Source: DASVEE01 sp036399695 (GTDB taxonomy: Bacteria; Acidobacteriota; Thermoanaerobaculia; Gp7-AA8). From it: a stretch of 19,007 nucleotides of DNA. The notes under the pieces were generated by a model, which did not search any database, was not told the DNA's origin, and was given only the letters and a program-made list of their open reading frames with translations. Of the stretch, positions 1 to 7,087 are shown piece by piece (the first letter of the stretch is position 1; each line of letters starts with the position of its first letter). Both the position numbers and the translations under genes were made by a program. The stretch lies in assembly GCA_036399695.1 (NCBI GenBank), contig DASWMP010000049.1, positions 1 through 19,007 of the forward strand. Reading direction: 5' to 3'.

Positions 1-1034
1 CCGGACGATCCGAGCAACCCCTCTTCGCACAACACCGCCGCGCGTTTGCGCTCGCCGGGGGAGGCAATCCGCGACAGCACGCCGCGATAGAAGTTCTCGA
101 GAACGACCGAAAAGGCATTGCTGCCTTTGAAGTCGTCCATCGTGAGCGTGACGGGGTCGCTCTGGGTCGATTCCTTCCGTTGCGCGATCCCTTCGGCATG
201 CCGGCACAGCAACTGTAGCTGGAAGGGCTCGATGACTTCGGAGCGTCCTTTCAGGTACGTCAGCATTCCGTCGAGCGCGCGGTCGTCATAGGAGAAGGGC
301 TTCGTCCAGTACGGCGCCTCCCCTTCCTTCGGTTGCAGCTTTGCCGGGTTCACGACTGCATCGGCGGCGTTGCTCTCCGACAAGGGCTGCAGGCGCAGGC
401 GCTCCTGGAAGAGACGCGGAATCCTGGCGCTGAACTGCTCCAACTCGCCAAGGTGCGTTTCCTTGAGACTGATGAGCAGCTTCACCTCCGGACGATCCAG
501 TGGCGCTCCGCGCAAGCGCTCCGGCGGAGTGCCGGTGGCCAGGCGGCCGAGCTCCGCCGCGAGCTCGTCCCGGAAGGCCTGGTCGCGGAGCGTGAAGACC
601 TCCTCGAACTGATCGAACACCAGGACGGGCGTCAGCAACAGGTCGTCGCGCCAGGCGGTGGTGGTGGCGAGCAGTTCCCAGAGGCTGGTGGCGCTGGTGT
701 CGCCTACGTCCACGCCTTCGCTCACGACGCTTTCGCGGATCGAGCGCGCCACCGCGTCGGTCAACGACTCGCCTGTGTCGTTGAGCCGGATCATGACGGG
801 CAGGAAGGTTCTGGCGCGCAGCAGCGGAAACAGGCCGGCCTGCAGCAGCGAGGTCTTGCCGAGGCCGGACTTGCCGAACTGCAGGAGCAGCGGGACGCTC
901 AGGACGCGGAGATAGAGCTCCTCCGTCTCTCTCGGGCGTCCGAAGAAGAGTGCCGCATCTTCCGGTCCGAACGGACCCGTGCCGGGGTACCTTCTGCGGA
1001 GTTGGGCGGGAGGTGTCGCGGAGGCTGCGCTCAT
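1..1034 (-). CDS. STAND-type P-loop NTPase (nSTAND1-like), 3' end beyond window
   Basis: The first 344 codons of a protein whose C-terminus lies outside the window. After a short leader it has a YPGTGPF segment and a FFGR motif (residues 16-33), the usual entry of nSTAND1-type ATPases. Walker A is GKSGLGKTS (54-62) and Walker B is LVFDQFEEVF (138-147). STAND ATPases act as oligomerising signal switches; partner domains give sensing and killing. The ATG (1034-1032) overlaps the TGA of the upstream SIR2-TIR gene by one base (TGATG), so the two are almost certainly co-translated and work as a pair. The second STAND gene in the window (4569-6881) shares this layout but is clearly diverged. Whether this copy also has a membrane segment or a WD40/TPR sensor cannot be seen. 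NTPase class is confident; an immune role is inferred from the TIR partner. Confidence 0.85.
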   Translation of the reverse strand, partial: MSAASATPPAQLRRRYPGTGPFGPEDAALFFGRPRETEELYLRVLSVPLLLQFGKSGLGKTSLLQAGLFPLLRARTFLPVMIRLNDTGESLTDAVARSIRESVVSEGVDVGDTSATSLWELLATTTAWRDDLLLTPVLVFDQFEEVFTLRDQAFRDELAAELGRLATGTPPERLRGAPLDRPEVKLLISLKETHLGELEQFSARIPRLFQERLRLQPLSESNAADAVVNPAKLQPKEGEAPYWTKPFSYDDRALDGMLTYLKGRSEVIEPFQLQLLCRHAEGIAQRKESTQSDPVTLTMDDFKGSNAFSVVLENFYRGVLSRIASPGERKRAAVLCEEGLLGSS

Positions 1035-2425
1035 CAGGCGACTGCCTTCGACCGCGCCCGCAGTGCCTCGCGCTTCCGCCAGTCCTCGAGGATCGAGTCC
1101 GCGACGGCGTCCTCGCCGCGAGGCTCGTCGATGTCGATGACGTGACGGTTTTCGAGGCTGCTGAGAATCCCGCACGCCCCGCATTTGACCGGAATCAGAA
1201 AGCGCAGCTTCTCCCCTTCGTACTCCGACATGCCCCACTGCCGCACTTCCGCTTCCCTGATCTCGCGATGAAACACGCCTTCCGTGCGCGACATCATTTC
1301 CTCGGTCTGCAGGACGATGACGTAATCGACCATCTTCTGGATGACGCGGATCAGCTTCTGGTTCCAGTCGTCTCCGGCTCTGAGGTCCTGTCTGTCCTGC
1401 CAGACGTTGATGCCGCGCGCCTGCAGCGCCGCCATCAACTCTTCCGCGCGATCGCGGTTCTCGCTCGCGTAGCTGATGAAGGCCAGCGGCGCTTTCTCCA
1501 GAGACTGCACGGGCGCGAGCTGGGACTCGGGCGCGATGGGAGCCGGCGCTCTCTTGCGGCTGCTGGTCTCGTAGGCTTCGGAGAGCTGCTTGGCGAAGGT
1601 CTCCCATTGCAGCGGCCTGAACTCGATCAGCCGGTCGCCGGAGAAGAAGCCGACCGCGTGCTGGCGCTCGGGATGATCGAAAAAGTGCGTGTCCTCGAAG
1701 GCGATGGCTTTGCTCTGATGCCCGTAGACGTTCATCACCTGGAGCAGCACGCGCAGATACCAGTTGTGAAAGCCGAAACCGATGAACAGGAACGACGCGG
1801 CGGGATCGGCGAGGATGGAGCGCACCTGATCGGGAACGGCCGGAGCCCCGCGCACGATGGCCACGAGAAACTCGATGAGGTCACCTTCCGTGAGCACCAG
1901 CGACCGCGCTTCCACGGGATGACCGAACAGGTGATAGACGATCGGCCGTTCCGCGGTGGGGGCCGCCAGTCGCGGGGTGTAGACGGGGCGGAAACCGTAA
2001 TAGCCCTTCTGCGGGGTCTTCCCTTCCGTCGCCGCGAAGGCGTTGAACATCAGGCTGTCCGGGGAGGCACAGATGCAGAGCCGGAAGGGCAGCTTTGCCA
2101 GTTCGCGGTGAAAGTCGGTGGTGGCGCTCCCCTGCCGCTCGTAGAAGTCCTGCACCGCGACGTCGAGCTCCACGCGATCCTGCCGGGTGCGGTAGTAGAG
2201 GTCGGCCGCGCGATGGAGACTCGCTGAGGAAGCTTCGGCTCCCTCGACGCCGATGCACTCGAGGAGCTCCTGAGCGAGGAGGGTATCGAGCGGCCGCCGC
2301 TCCGGATCGTCGGGACGCACCGCCACGCGCGGGCCGAGGACGAGCACGCAGTCACCACGACTGATCCGCTCCACCAGCCCCCGCAGTTCCCGTAACTCCC
2401 GCTCGCTCTGACGCGATGTCTCCAA
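1034..2425 (-). CDS. SIR2-like/TIR fusion protein, putative NAD-consuming effector
   Basis: 463 residues from a TTG start. Residues about 24-275 look like a SIR2_2-type Rossmann domain: VLVLGP (27-32), PIVYHLFG (161-168) followed by LVLTEGD, and FLFIGFGFHNWYLR (212-225). A linker rich in Pro and Ala leads to a TIR domain (about 313-460) beginning LAFISYASENRDRAEELM. The TIR catalytic glutamate appears kept as FHREI (Glu388). The position where SIR2 enzymes usually have TNYD reads ASPD (120-123), so the SIR2 active-site Asn seems absent while His165 is kept; the SIR2 part may be a regulator or divergent enzyme. Bacterial SIR2 and TIR domains commonly degrade NAD+ in abortive defence. An in-frame GTG at 2464 adds 13 residues, but TTG at 2425 has an excellent ribosome site (2433-2442). 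Its stop overlaps the STAND gene start. No membrane segment is visible. Confidence 0.85.
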   Translation of the reverse strand: METSRQSERELRELRGLVERISRGDCVLVLGPRVAVRPDDPERRPLDTLLAQELLECIGVEGAEASSASLHRAADLYYRTRQDRVELDVAVQDFYERQGSATTDFHRELAKLPFRLCICASPDSLMFNAFAATEGKTPQKGYYGFRPVYTPRLAAPTAERPIVYHLFGHPVEARSLVLTEGDLIEFLVAIVRGAPAVPDQVRSILADPAASFLFIGFGFHNWYLRVLLQVMNVYGHQSKAIAFEDTHFFDHPERQHAVGFFSGDRLIEFRPLQWETFAKQLSEAYETSSRKRAPAPIAPESQLAPVQSLEKAPLAFISYASENRDRAEELMAALQARGINVWQDRQDLRAGDDWNQKLIRVIQKMVDYVIVLQTEEMMSRTEGVFHREIREAEVRQWGMSEYEGEKLRFLIPVKCGACGILSSLENRHVIDIDEPRGEDAVADSILEDWRKREALRARSKAVA

Positions 2426-2432
2426 ATAAACA

Positions 2433-2442
2433 CTCCTCCCCC
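2433..2442 (-). promoter_or_regulatory. Strong ribosome binding site for the SIR2-TIR gene
   Basis: On the minus strand the sequence GGGGGAGGAG lies 7 nt before TTG at 2425. It is the best Shine-Dalgarno match near this gene and falls downstream of the alternative GTG (2464), which it could not serve. It is the reason for choosing the TTG start. Confidence 0.6.
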
Positions 2443-2482
2443 GGCTGGAACCACACCGAATCACCTGGACCGCGGGACGATG

Positions 2483-2488
2483 ATTTTA
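2483..2488 (-). promoter_or_regulatory. Candidate -10 box for the SIR2-TIR/STAND operon
   Basis: The minus strand reads TAAAAT (five of six to the sigma-70 -10 consensus), preceded by TTG. It would give a leader of about 50 nt before the TTG start. No convincing -35 element is seen at the right distance, so support is weak. It lies just outside the left edge of the repeat array. Confidence 0.25.
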
Positions 2489-2513
2489 CAACCAGAGTCA
2501 TCCGCCCCCCGGC

Positions 2514-2575
2514 GGCGCATGCGGGGTCAGACCTTCTGTTCACCGGCGCATGCGGGGTCAGACCTTCTGTTCACC
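2514..2575 (+). repeat. Perfect tandem duplication of a 31-bp unit
   Basis: Two identical 31-bp copies abut at 2544/2545. Each starts GGCGCATGC, contains GGGGTCAGACC and ends TTCTGTTCACC. Perfect identity suggests a recent duplication or recent gene conversion at the left edge of the larger array. Confidence 0.9.
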
Positions 2576-2678
2576 AAACGCCGGGATCAGACCTTTCGTT
2601 TCGCGGCAGCGGAGCCCGGGTGGGGTCAGACCTTCTCCTTACCTGCGAGCCCTGTGGGGTCAGACCTTCTCCTTGCCT

Positions 2679-2722
2679 GGGGTCAGAGCTTCTCCTTGCG
2701 GCGAAACGGAAGGTCTGACCCC
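2679..2722. repeat. Hairpin repeat copy 1
   Basis: Arms GGGGTCAGAGCTT (2679-2691) and AAGGTCTGACCCC (2710-2722) pair over 13 positions with one G-G mismatch. The 18-nt loop (2692-2709) reads CTCCTTGCGGCGAAACGG. It is one of three near-identical hairpins. Confidence 0.85.
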
Positions 2723-2799
2723 GCCGTTGTGACCCCGCCGTTGTGAAAAACAGAAAGTCTGACCCCGTTCTCCGCCGTTCTCCTCGGGGGTCAGCCTCG

Positions 2800-2843
2800 G
2801 GGGTCAGAGCTTCTCTTTGCCGCGAAACGGAAGGTCTGACCCC
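2800..2843. repeat. Hairpin repeat copy 2
   Basis: Same arms (2800-2812 and 2831-2843) and the same 18-nt loop length as copy 1. The loop differs at a few bases, including CTCTTTGCC for CTCCTTGCG. Confidence 0.85.
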
Positions 2844-2910
2844 GCCGTTTGGTGAAACAGAAGGTCTGACCCCGCGGAGCCCTGTGTGGGGTCAGACCTT
2901 CTCCTTGCCT

Positions 2911-2954
2911 AGGGTCAGAGCTTCTCGTTGCGGCGAAACGGAAGGTCTGACCCC
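2911..2954. repeat. Hairpin repeat copy 3
   Basis: Arms at 2911-2923 and 2942-2954 with an 18-nt loop. The first arm begins AGGG instead of GGGG, which costs the closing pair. The neighbourhood 2875-2985 repeats most of 2647-2766, so a larger segment of about 100 bp was duplicated. Confidence 0.85.
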
Positions 2955-3029
2955 GCCGTTTGTGAAAAACAGAAGGTCTGACCCCCGCCGAGCCCCGTCG
3001 AGCCATTGGTCCTATCGGTCCTGCCGGCT

Positions 3030-3061
3030 CTGTCAATCGGGCCGATGCGTACGTCTATACT
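3030..3061 (+). promoter_or_regulatory. Candidate promoter of the TIR/STAND operon
   Basis: TATACT at 3056-3061 is a good -10 match. The best -35 candidate, CTGTCA (3030-3035), matches four of six but the spacer is long at 20 bp. Transcription would start near 3067, leaving a short leader before ATG 3091. No clear Shine-Dalgarno sequence is seen there. Confidence 0.3.
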
Positions 3062-3090
3062 GATGGCACCGTTCCAAACCGGACCCGATC

Positions 3091-4572
3091 ATGACCTTCA
3101 GGCGGCATGCGTTCATCAGCTATGCGCACATCGACAACCAGCCGCTGCTGAAAGAGCGCGATGGTTGGGTGACGATGTTCCACCAGGCACTCGGGCAGCT
3201 CCTCAGTCCGAAACTCGGATGCGAGGCCAACATCTGGCGCGATCCTCAGTTGGACGGGAACCACATCTTCTCGGACGAGATCCTCGACCAGTTCCCGAGC
3301 ACCGCCGTCATGGTCTCGGTGCTCAGCCCCCGTTACGTCAAGTCCGAGTGGTGCGAGAAGGAGATCGCCGGCTTCTGCGATGCGGCGGCGAATACCGGCG
3401 GGGTGGTCGTCGGCAACAAGTCGCGGATCTTCAAGGTCATCAAGACGCCTCTCGACGAGGATGAGGAGATCCCTGAAGCGCTCCGGGCGATGCTCGGCTA
3501 CGCCTTCTATGAGACCGACCAGGACAAGAATACGCGGGAGCTCGATCCGGCCTTCGGCGACGATGCGCGGCAGGAGTTCCTGCGCAAGGTCAACAAGCTC
3601 GCCTGGGACATGAAGAAGCTGCTCGATGACCTGATGCCCGGCGAAGACGAAGTCGTACCGGCTGACGGCGCCTCAGTAAAGCCGGCGGTCTATCTCGCGG
3701 AGTGTGCACGCGACCGCCGTGTCGCCCGCGAGCTGATCGAGCAGGAGTTGCAGCGCCTCGGCTACGAGGTGCTGCCGGCGCGTCCGCTGCCGACGGACGA
3801 GACGGAGCTCGTGGCCGAGGTCGAGAAGCTGCTCGCGGAGTGCAGCCTCTCGGTGCATCTCGTCGGCACCGGCTACGGCGCAGTGCCGGATGGCGCGGGC
3901 GAGAAGTCCGTCGTGGTGCTGCAGAACGAGCTGGCGGTCCGGGCCAGCCGGAACGGCACCCTCAAACGGGTGGTCTCGCTCCCCGCCGGCACCCTGTCCA
4001 CCCACGTCGCGCAACAGGCGTTCATCGAGGCCATGCACACCAATCCGAACGTGCAGTTCGCCGCGGACCTGATCATCGGCAGCATCGAAGACGTGAAGAG
4101 CGCCATCCTCGGCGCCCTGAAGAGCATCGAGACCGCGCAGAAACCGGAGGCGAAGGACGCGTCGCCGAAACGGGTCTTCGTCATCTGCGCCGCGCCGGAC
4201 CGCAAGGCCACGGCGCCGCTGCTGAAGGCGCTCAAGGAGCGGGGCATCGACGTCCGCGTCCCGCTCTTCACCGGCGATCCGGCGCAGGTCCGTGCGGCGA
4301 ATGAGGAACTGCTGGCGAACTGCGACGCGGTCATCGTCTTCTACGCCACCGCCGATGAAGTGTGGAAGTTCCAGCAGCAGAACGAGCTCCAGCGCGCGCG
4401 TACCAGTCGCGCGGGCAAGGCGCCGCTCCAGGCGTTCACCTATCTCGCCGAGCCGATGACGGACGACAAAGACCTGCTGCTGAACAGCGGCGAGCCGTGT
4501 CTCATCGACGGCACCGCGGGCTTCAATCCAGACGCGCTCACTCCCCTGCTGAAGGCGCTGGGACTGCCATGA
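3091..4572 (+). CDS. TIR domain protein with two extra TIR-like/DUF4062-like domains
   Basis: 493 residues. An N-terminal TIR domain (about 5-150) starts HAFISYAHIDNQPL, has IWRD (48-51) and a NADase-type motif SEWCEKEI in which Glu91 is the expected catalytic residue. A second Rossmann-like domain (about 198-345) carries VYLAECARDRR, a GYEVLP strand and LSVHLVGTGYG, typical of TIR-like/DUF4062-like modules. A third (about 360-490) starts RVFVICAAPDRKATAPLL and has CDAVIVFYAT. The protein may make or bind a nucleotide signal, or destroy NAD+, when its partner STAND ATPase is triggered. The two trailing domains lack an obvious catalytic Glu and may sense or scaffold. Its stop overlaps the STAND start by ATGA, so the pair is translationally coupled. 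No membrane segments. TIR identity is secure; enzymatic output is inferred. Confidence 0.88.
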   Translation: MTFRRHAFISYAHIDNQPLLKERDGWVTMFHQALGQLLSPKLGCEANIWRDPQLDGNHIFSDEILDQFPSTAVMVSVLSPRYVKSEWCEKEIAGFCDAAANTGGVVVGNKSRIFKVIKTPLDEDEEIPEALRAMLGYAFYETDQDKNTRELDPAFGDDARQEFLRKVNKLAWDMKKLLDDLMPGEDEVVPADGASVKPAVYLAECARDRRVARELIEQELQRLGYEVLPARPLPTDETELVAEVEKLLAECSLSVHLVGTGYGAVPDGAGEKSVVVLQNELAVRASRNGTLKRVVSLPAGTLSTHVAQQAFIEAMHTNPNVQFAADLIIGSIEDVKSAILGALKSIETAQKPEAKDASPKRVFVICAAPDRKATAPLLKALKERGIDVRVPLFTGDPAQVRAANEELLANCDAVIVFYATADEVWKFQQQNELQRARTSRAGKAPLQAFTYLAEPMTDDKDLLLNSGEPCLIDGTAGFNPDALTPLLKALGLP

Positions 4573-6881
4573 ATCCGTTCCCGGGACTCAGACCTTTTCT
4601 GGAGGAGGAGGCGCACCTCTTCTTCGGCCGCGAGCAGCAGGTCGGCGCGATGCTGGCCAAGCTGGCGCGCACGCATTTCCTGACGGTCGTCGGCACGTCG
4701 GGCTGCGGCAAGTCGTCGCTCGTGAATTGCGGGCTGCTGCCGGCGCTGCACGGCGGCGCGATGGGACGGGAGCGTGCGGCCTGGCGGGTGGCGCACTTCC
4801 GCCCCGGCAACGATCCGATCGGCGCCATGGCTCGCGCGCTGGCGAAGGACGGCGTGCTGTATACGAACGCGCCTGAGGGCGTGTTCAGCCTCGTCGAGGT
4901 CGTCGAGTCGACGCTGCGCATGAGCCGCATGGGCCTGATCGACGTCTGGCAACAGGCGCACCGCGGCGCGGACGAGAGCCTGCTCGTCGTGGTCGATCAG
5001 TTCGAGGAGCTCTTTCGCTTCAATGCCGTCGGCACGGTCGACGCCGCGGCAGGCGGTGAGCTCGGCGACGAGGCCACGGCCTTCGTCAACCTGCTGCTGG
5101 AGGTGCGCGCGCATCTCTCGATCCCGATCTACGTGGTGCTGACGATGCGCTCCGATTTTCTCGGCGACGCGGCACAACTGGCCGGGCTGCCCGAGGCGAT
5201 CAACGAGGGGCAGTACCTCGTGCCGCGCATGACGCGCGCGGAGCGCAAGCGGGCCATCGAGGGGCCGGTGCAGGCAGTGGACGCGACGATGAGCCCCGTG
5301 CTGCTGACGCGCCTCGTCAACGACGTGGGCGACAACGCGGACCAGCTCTCGATCCTCCAGCACGCGCTGAACCGCACCTGGGCACAGTGGCAGAAGCAAG
5401 GAGGCAGCGGCGCGCTCGATCTGCCGGAGTACCAGGCTATCGGCACGATGGCGTTAGCGCTCGACCGCCACGCCGACAAAGCCTACGGCGAGTTGACGAC
5501 GGACCAGGACCGCGAGATCTGCGCGAAGCTCTTCAAGGCCCTCACAGACAAGGCCACGGATTCGCGCGGCATCCGCCGTCCGACGACCGTGGCCACGCTG
5601 TGCGCGCTCACCGGAGCGACGATCGAAGATCTGGAGCGCGTCATGGCGGTGTTCCGGAAGCCGAGCCGTTCGTTCCTGATGCCGCCGGCCGGCGAGACGC
5701 TGCAGCCGGAGACGGTGGTGGACATCTCCCACGAGAGCCTGATGCGCGTCTGGGAACGTCTGCGCGCATGGTCGGACGAGGAGGCGCAGTCGGCGCTCAC
5801 CTATCGACGCCTGGCCGAGACCGCACGGCTGCACGCGGCCGACAAGGCGAGCCTCTGGCGCGGCCGTGACCTCGAAGGCGCGCTGCTGTGGAAAGCAGAA
5901 GTGCGTCCCACACCGCTCTGGGCCGAACGTTATGCGCCCGGATTCGAGGCGGCGATGGAGTTCCTCGAGAAATGCGTCGCCGGCCGCAAGGCCGAAGAAG
6001 CGGAGCGCCTGGCGACGCAATACCGGACGGAGGATGCGGAGTACGAGGCGGCGCAGACACGACGGCGTTATCGGCGGTTCACCATCATCGCGAGTCTCGT
6101 CTTCATAGTCCTGGCGGTGGTTGCGTTGCAGCTCTTCCTGATCGTCAGGGCGAACCGCAAGACGCTCGAGGCAAACACGCGCGAAGAGCAGGCGCAGGCG
6201 CAGCAGGCCGCGGCGGCCAGGGCAATCGCAAGTGCCAGGCAGAGTCAGGAGCAGGCGAACCAGCTCCAGACGACGGTCAAGCAGGAGATCGTCGCCACCG
6301 GTGCCCTGTTCGCCGGCGCGCAGGAGGCGGTGAAACGGTTCTCTGTCGATCCCAGGCAACCGCTCGACCGTACCGAGGTCGCCAAGCGCTTCGACGCTTT
6401 GACGCGCGTCTCCGCACTCGCGGACGACGTCCCCCGCGGGCAACGCTCGACCATCACCGTCGAATACTTCCGCAAGCCGACGGACGCCGCGGACATAGGG
6501 GCCGCACTCGAGCAACTCGGGTTCAACGTCGATTCGAAAACGATGCTCAACCCGAATGTCACGAACGCCATCTGGTACGGCTCGGCGGTGCCGGAAGAGT
6601 CGGTGAAGCTCGTCGCCTTTGCACTCATCCGCGCCGGGTATGACCTGGTGGGCATCCAGCCGCAATCGGATCCCTCGGTGAAGCGGAACGTGATCCAGGT
6701 CGGCCATAACGATCGCCTGGCCGCGGCACAGCCGTTTACCGCCGAGATGATCGGCGCAACACCTGTAGCGCAACTGAAGCGGGCCGAGACCGCCGATCCC
6801 GCTGAGATGGAAGGGACGGTCACGGAGAGCCGCGACCGCCGCAGAGCGGCCCGCCTGCCGCCTCGGCCTCGTCCAGATTAA
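4569..6881 (+). CDS. Membrane-anchored STAND NTPase (nSTAND1) with C-terminal sensor-like domain
   Basis: 770 residues from the ATG overlapping the TIR gene stop (ATGA, 4569-4572). The frame is open further upstream, but those codons lie inside the TIR gene and the protein begins with the family-typical MNPFPGLRPF and FFGRE. Walker A is GTSGCGKSS (42-50), Walker B LLVVVDQFEELF (138-149), then LTMRSDFLG (191-199) and, in the winged-helix part, DISHESLMRVW. A single membrane helix spans about 504-526, preceded by an Arg-rich stretch (positive-inside), so the ATPase should be cytoplasmic. A coiled coil rich in Gln and Ala follows, then a C-terminal domain (about 625-720) with VEYFRKPTDAADIGAALEQL, IWYGSAVP and IQVGHN, resembling LytR_C-like modules. 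I infer an outer-face sensor signalling to the TIR partner. WD40 and TPR repeats are absent. Confidence 0.87.
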   Translation: MNPFPGLRPFLEEEAHLFFGREQQVGAMLAKLARTHFLTVVGTSGCGKSSLVNCGLLPALHGGAMGRERAAWRVAHFRPGNDPIGAMARALAKDGVLYTNAPEGVFSLVEVVESTLRMSRMGLIDVWQQAHRGADESLLVVVDQFEELFRFNAVGTVDAAAGGELGDEATAFVNLLLEVRAHLSIPIYVVLTMRSDFLGDAAQLAGLPEAINEGQYLVPRMTRAERKRAIEGPVQAVDATMSPVLLTRLVNDVGDNADQLSILQHALNRTWAQWQKQGGSGALDLPEYQAIGTMALALDRHADKAYGELTTDQDREICAKLFKALTDKATDSRGIRRPTTVATLCALTGATIEDLERVMAVFRKPSRSFLMPPAGETLQPETVVDISHESLMRVWERLRAWSDEEAQSALTYRRLAETARLHAADKASLWRGRDLEGALLWKAEVRPTPLWAERYAPGFEAAMEFLEKCVAGRKAEEAERLATQYRTEDAEYEAAQTRRRYRRFTIIASLVFIVLAVVALQLFLIVRANRKTLEANTREEQAQAQQAAAARAIASARQSQEQANQLQTTVKQEIVATGALFAGAQEAVKRFSVDPRQPLDRTEVAKRFDALTRVSALADDVPRGQRSTITVEYFRKPTDAADIGAALEQLGFNVDSKTMLNPNVTNAIWYGSAVPEESVKLVAFALIRAGYDLVGIQPQSDPSVKRNVIQVGHNDRLAAAQPFTAEMIGATPVAQLKRAETADPAEMEGTVTESRDRRRAARLPPRPRPD

Positions 6882-6901
6882 TTCGCGTCCCCATAGCAAT
6901 C

Positions 6902-7060
6902 CCGAGTGGAGGACGGACAATCCTGTCCGTCACGCGCGAACTACCGCAACGACGCTTCACCTCCGCAATCCCGCCCCCACGTCGTTCTTTGCGGAACCGA
7001 CGATTCTCGTCCGTGCGCACGTTCTCGCGTGACGGACAGGATTGTCCGTCCTCCACTCGG
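6902..7060. repeat. Fold-back repeat of two inverted REP-like palindromes
   Basis: Perfect 35-bp inverted repeats at 6902-6936 and 7026-7060, separated by 89 bp. Each arm itself holds a hairpin, GACGGACA-ATCC-TGTCCGTC (6912-6931 and its mirror). Complementarity continues imperfectly inward (GAAC/GTTC) and includes a CCGCAACGACG-like inner pair. This is the layout of a REP pair (BIME) or a small MITE. It sits between two convergent genes, so it could also stop transcription from both sides. No transposase lies nearby. A related pair is at the right end of the window. Confidence 0.88.
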
Positions 7061-7087
7061 CGGGACGTGGCGTGCAGTCCCGGGCGG

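Larger units (their letters stand above)
2514..2985. repeat. Intergenic array of GGGGTCAGACC-type palindromic repeats
   Basis: About 15 recognisable copies of GGGGTCAGA(C/G)CTTC occur in 470 bp, about nine on the plus strand and six on the minus strand, plus two truncated pieces. The core GGTCAGACC is a 9-bp palindrome with a central base. Extensions fall into flavours: a tail like CTGTTTCACCAAACGG, a tail like CCGTTTCGCCGC, and a CTCCTTGCC tail leading into a second core. A 31-bp unit is perfectly duplicated in tandem (2514-2544 and 2545-2575). Three composite hairpins lie inside. The array fills the space between two divergent TIR/STAND operons. Short open frames through it (peptides like GSDLLF) only reflect the repeat. 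It resembles REP/BIME-type elements mobilised by RAYT transposases; no transposase gene is in the window. Spacing is irregular, so it is not CRISPR. Confidence 0.9.

Noticed and set aside
950..2227. Long plus-strand open frame antisense to the SIR2-TIR gene
   Set aside because: Composition is Arg-, Val-, His- and Asp-rich without motifs. It is a mirror of codon bias in a well-supported gene.
2514..2985. CRISPR array
   Set aside because: Repeat units occur in both orientations with irregular, themselves repetitive intervals and no unique spacers; no cas genes.
2416..3063. Small open frames with repeated GSDLLF or GQTFSL peptides
   Set aside because: They are translations of the GGGGTCAGACC repeat in several frames on both strands, with no gene-like start or composition.
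5454..6920. 488-residue minus-strand open frame over the STAND gene
   Set aside because: No domain pattern and it lies opposite clear Walker motifs, a GC-rich shadow.
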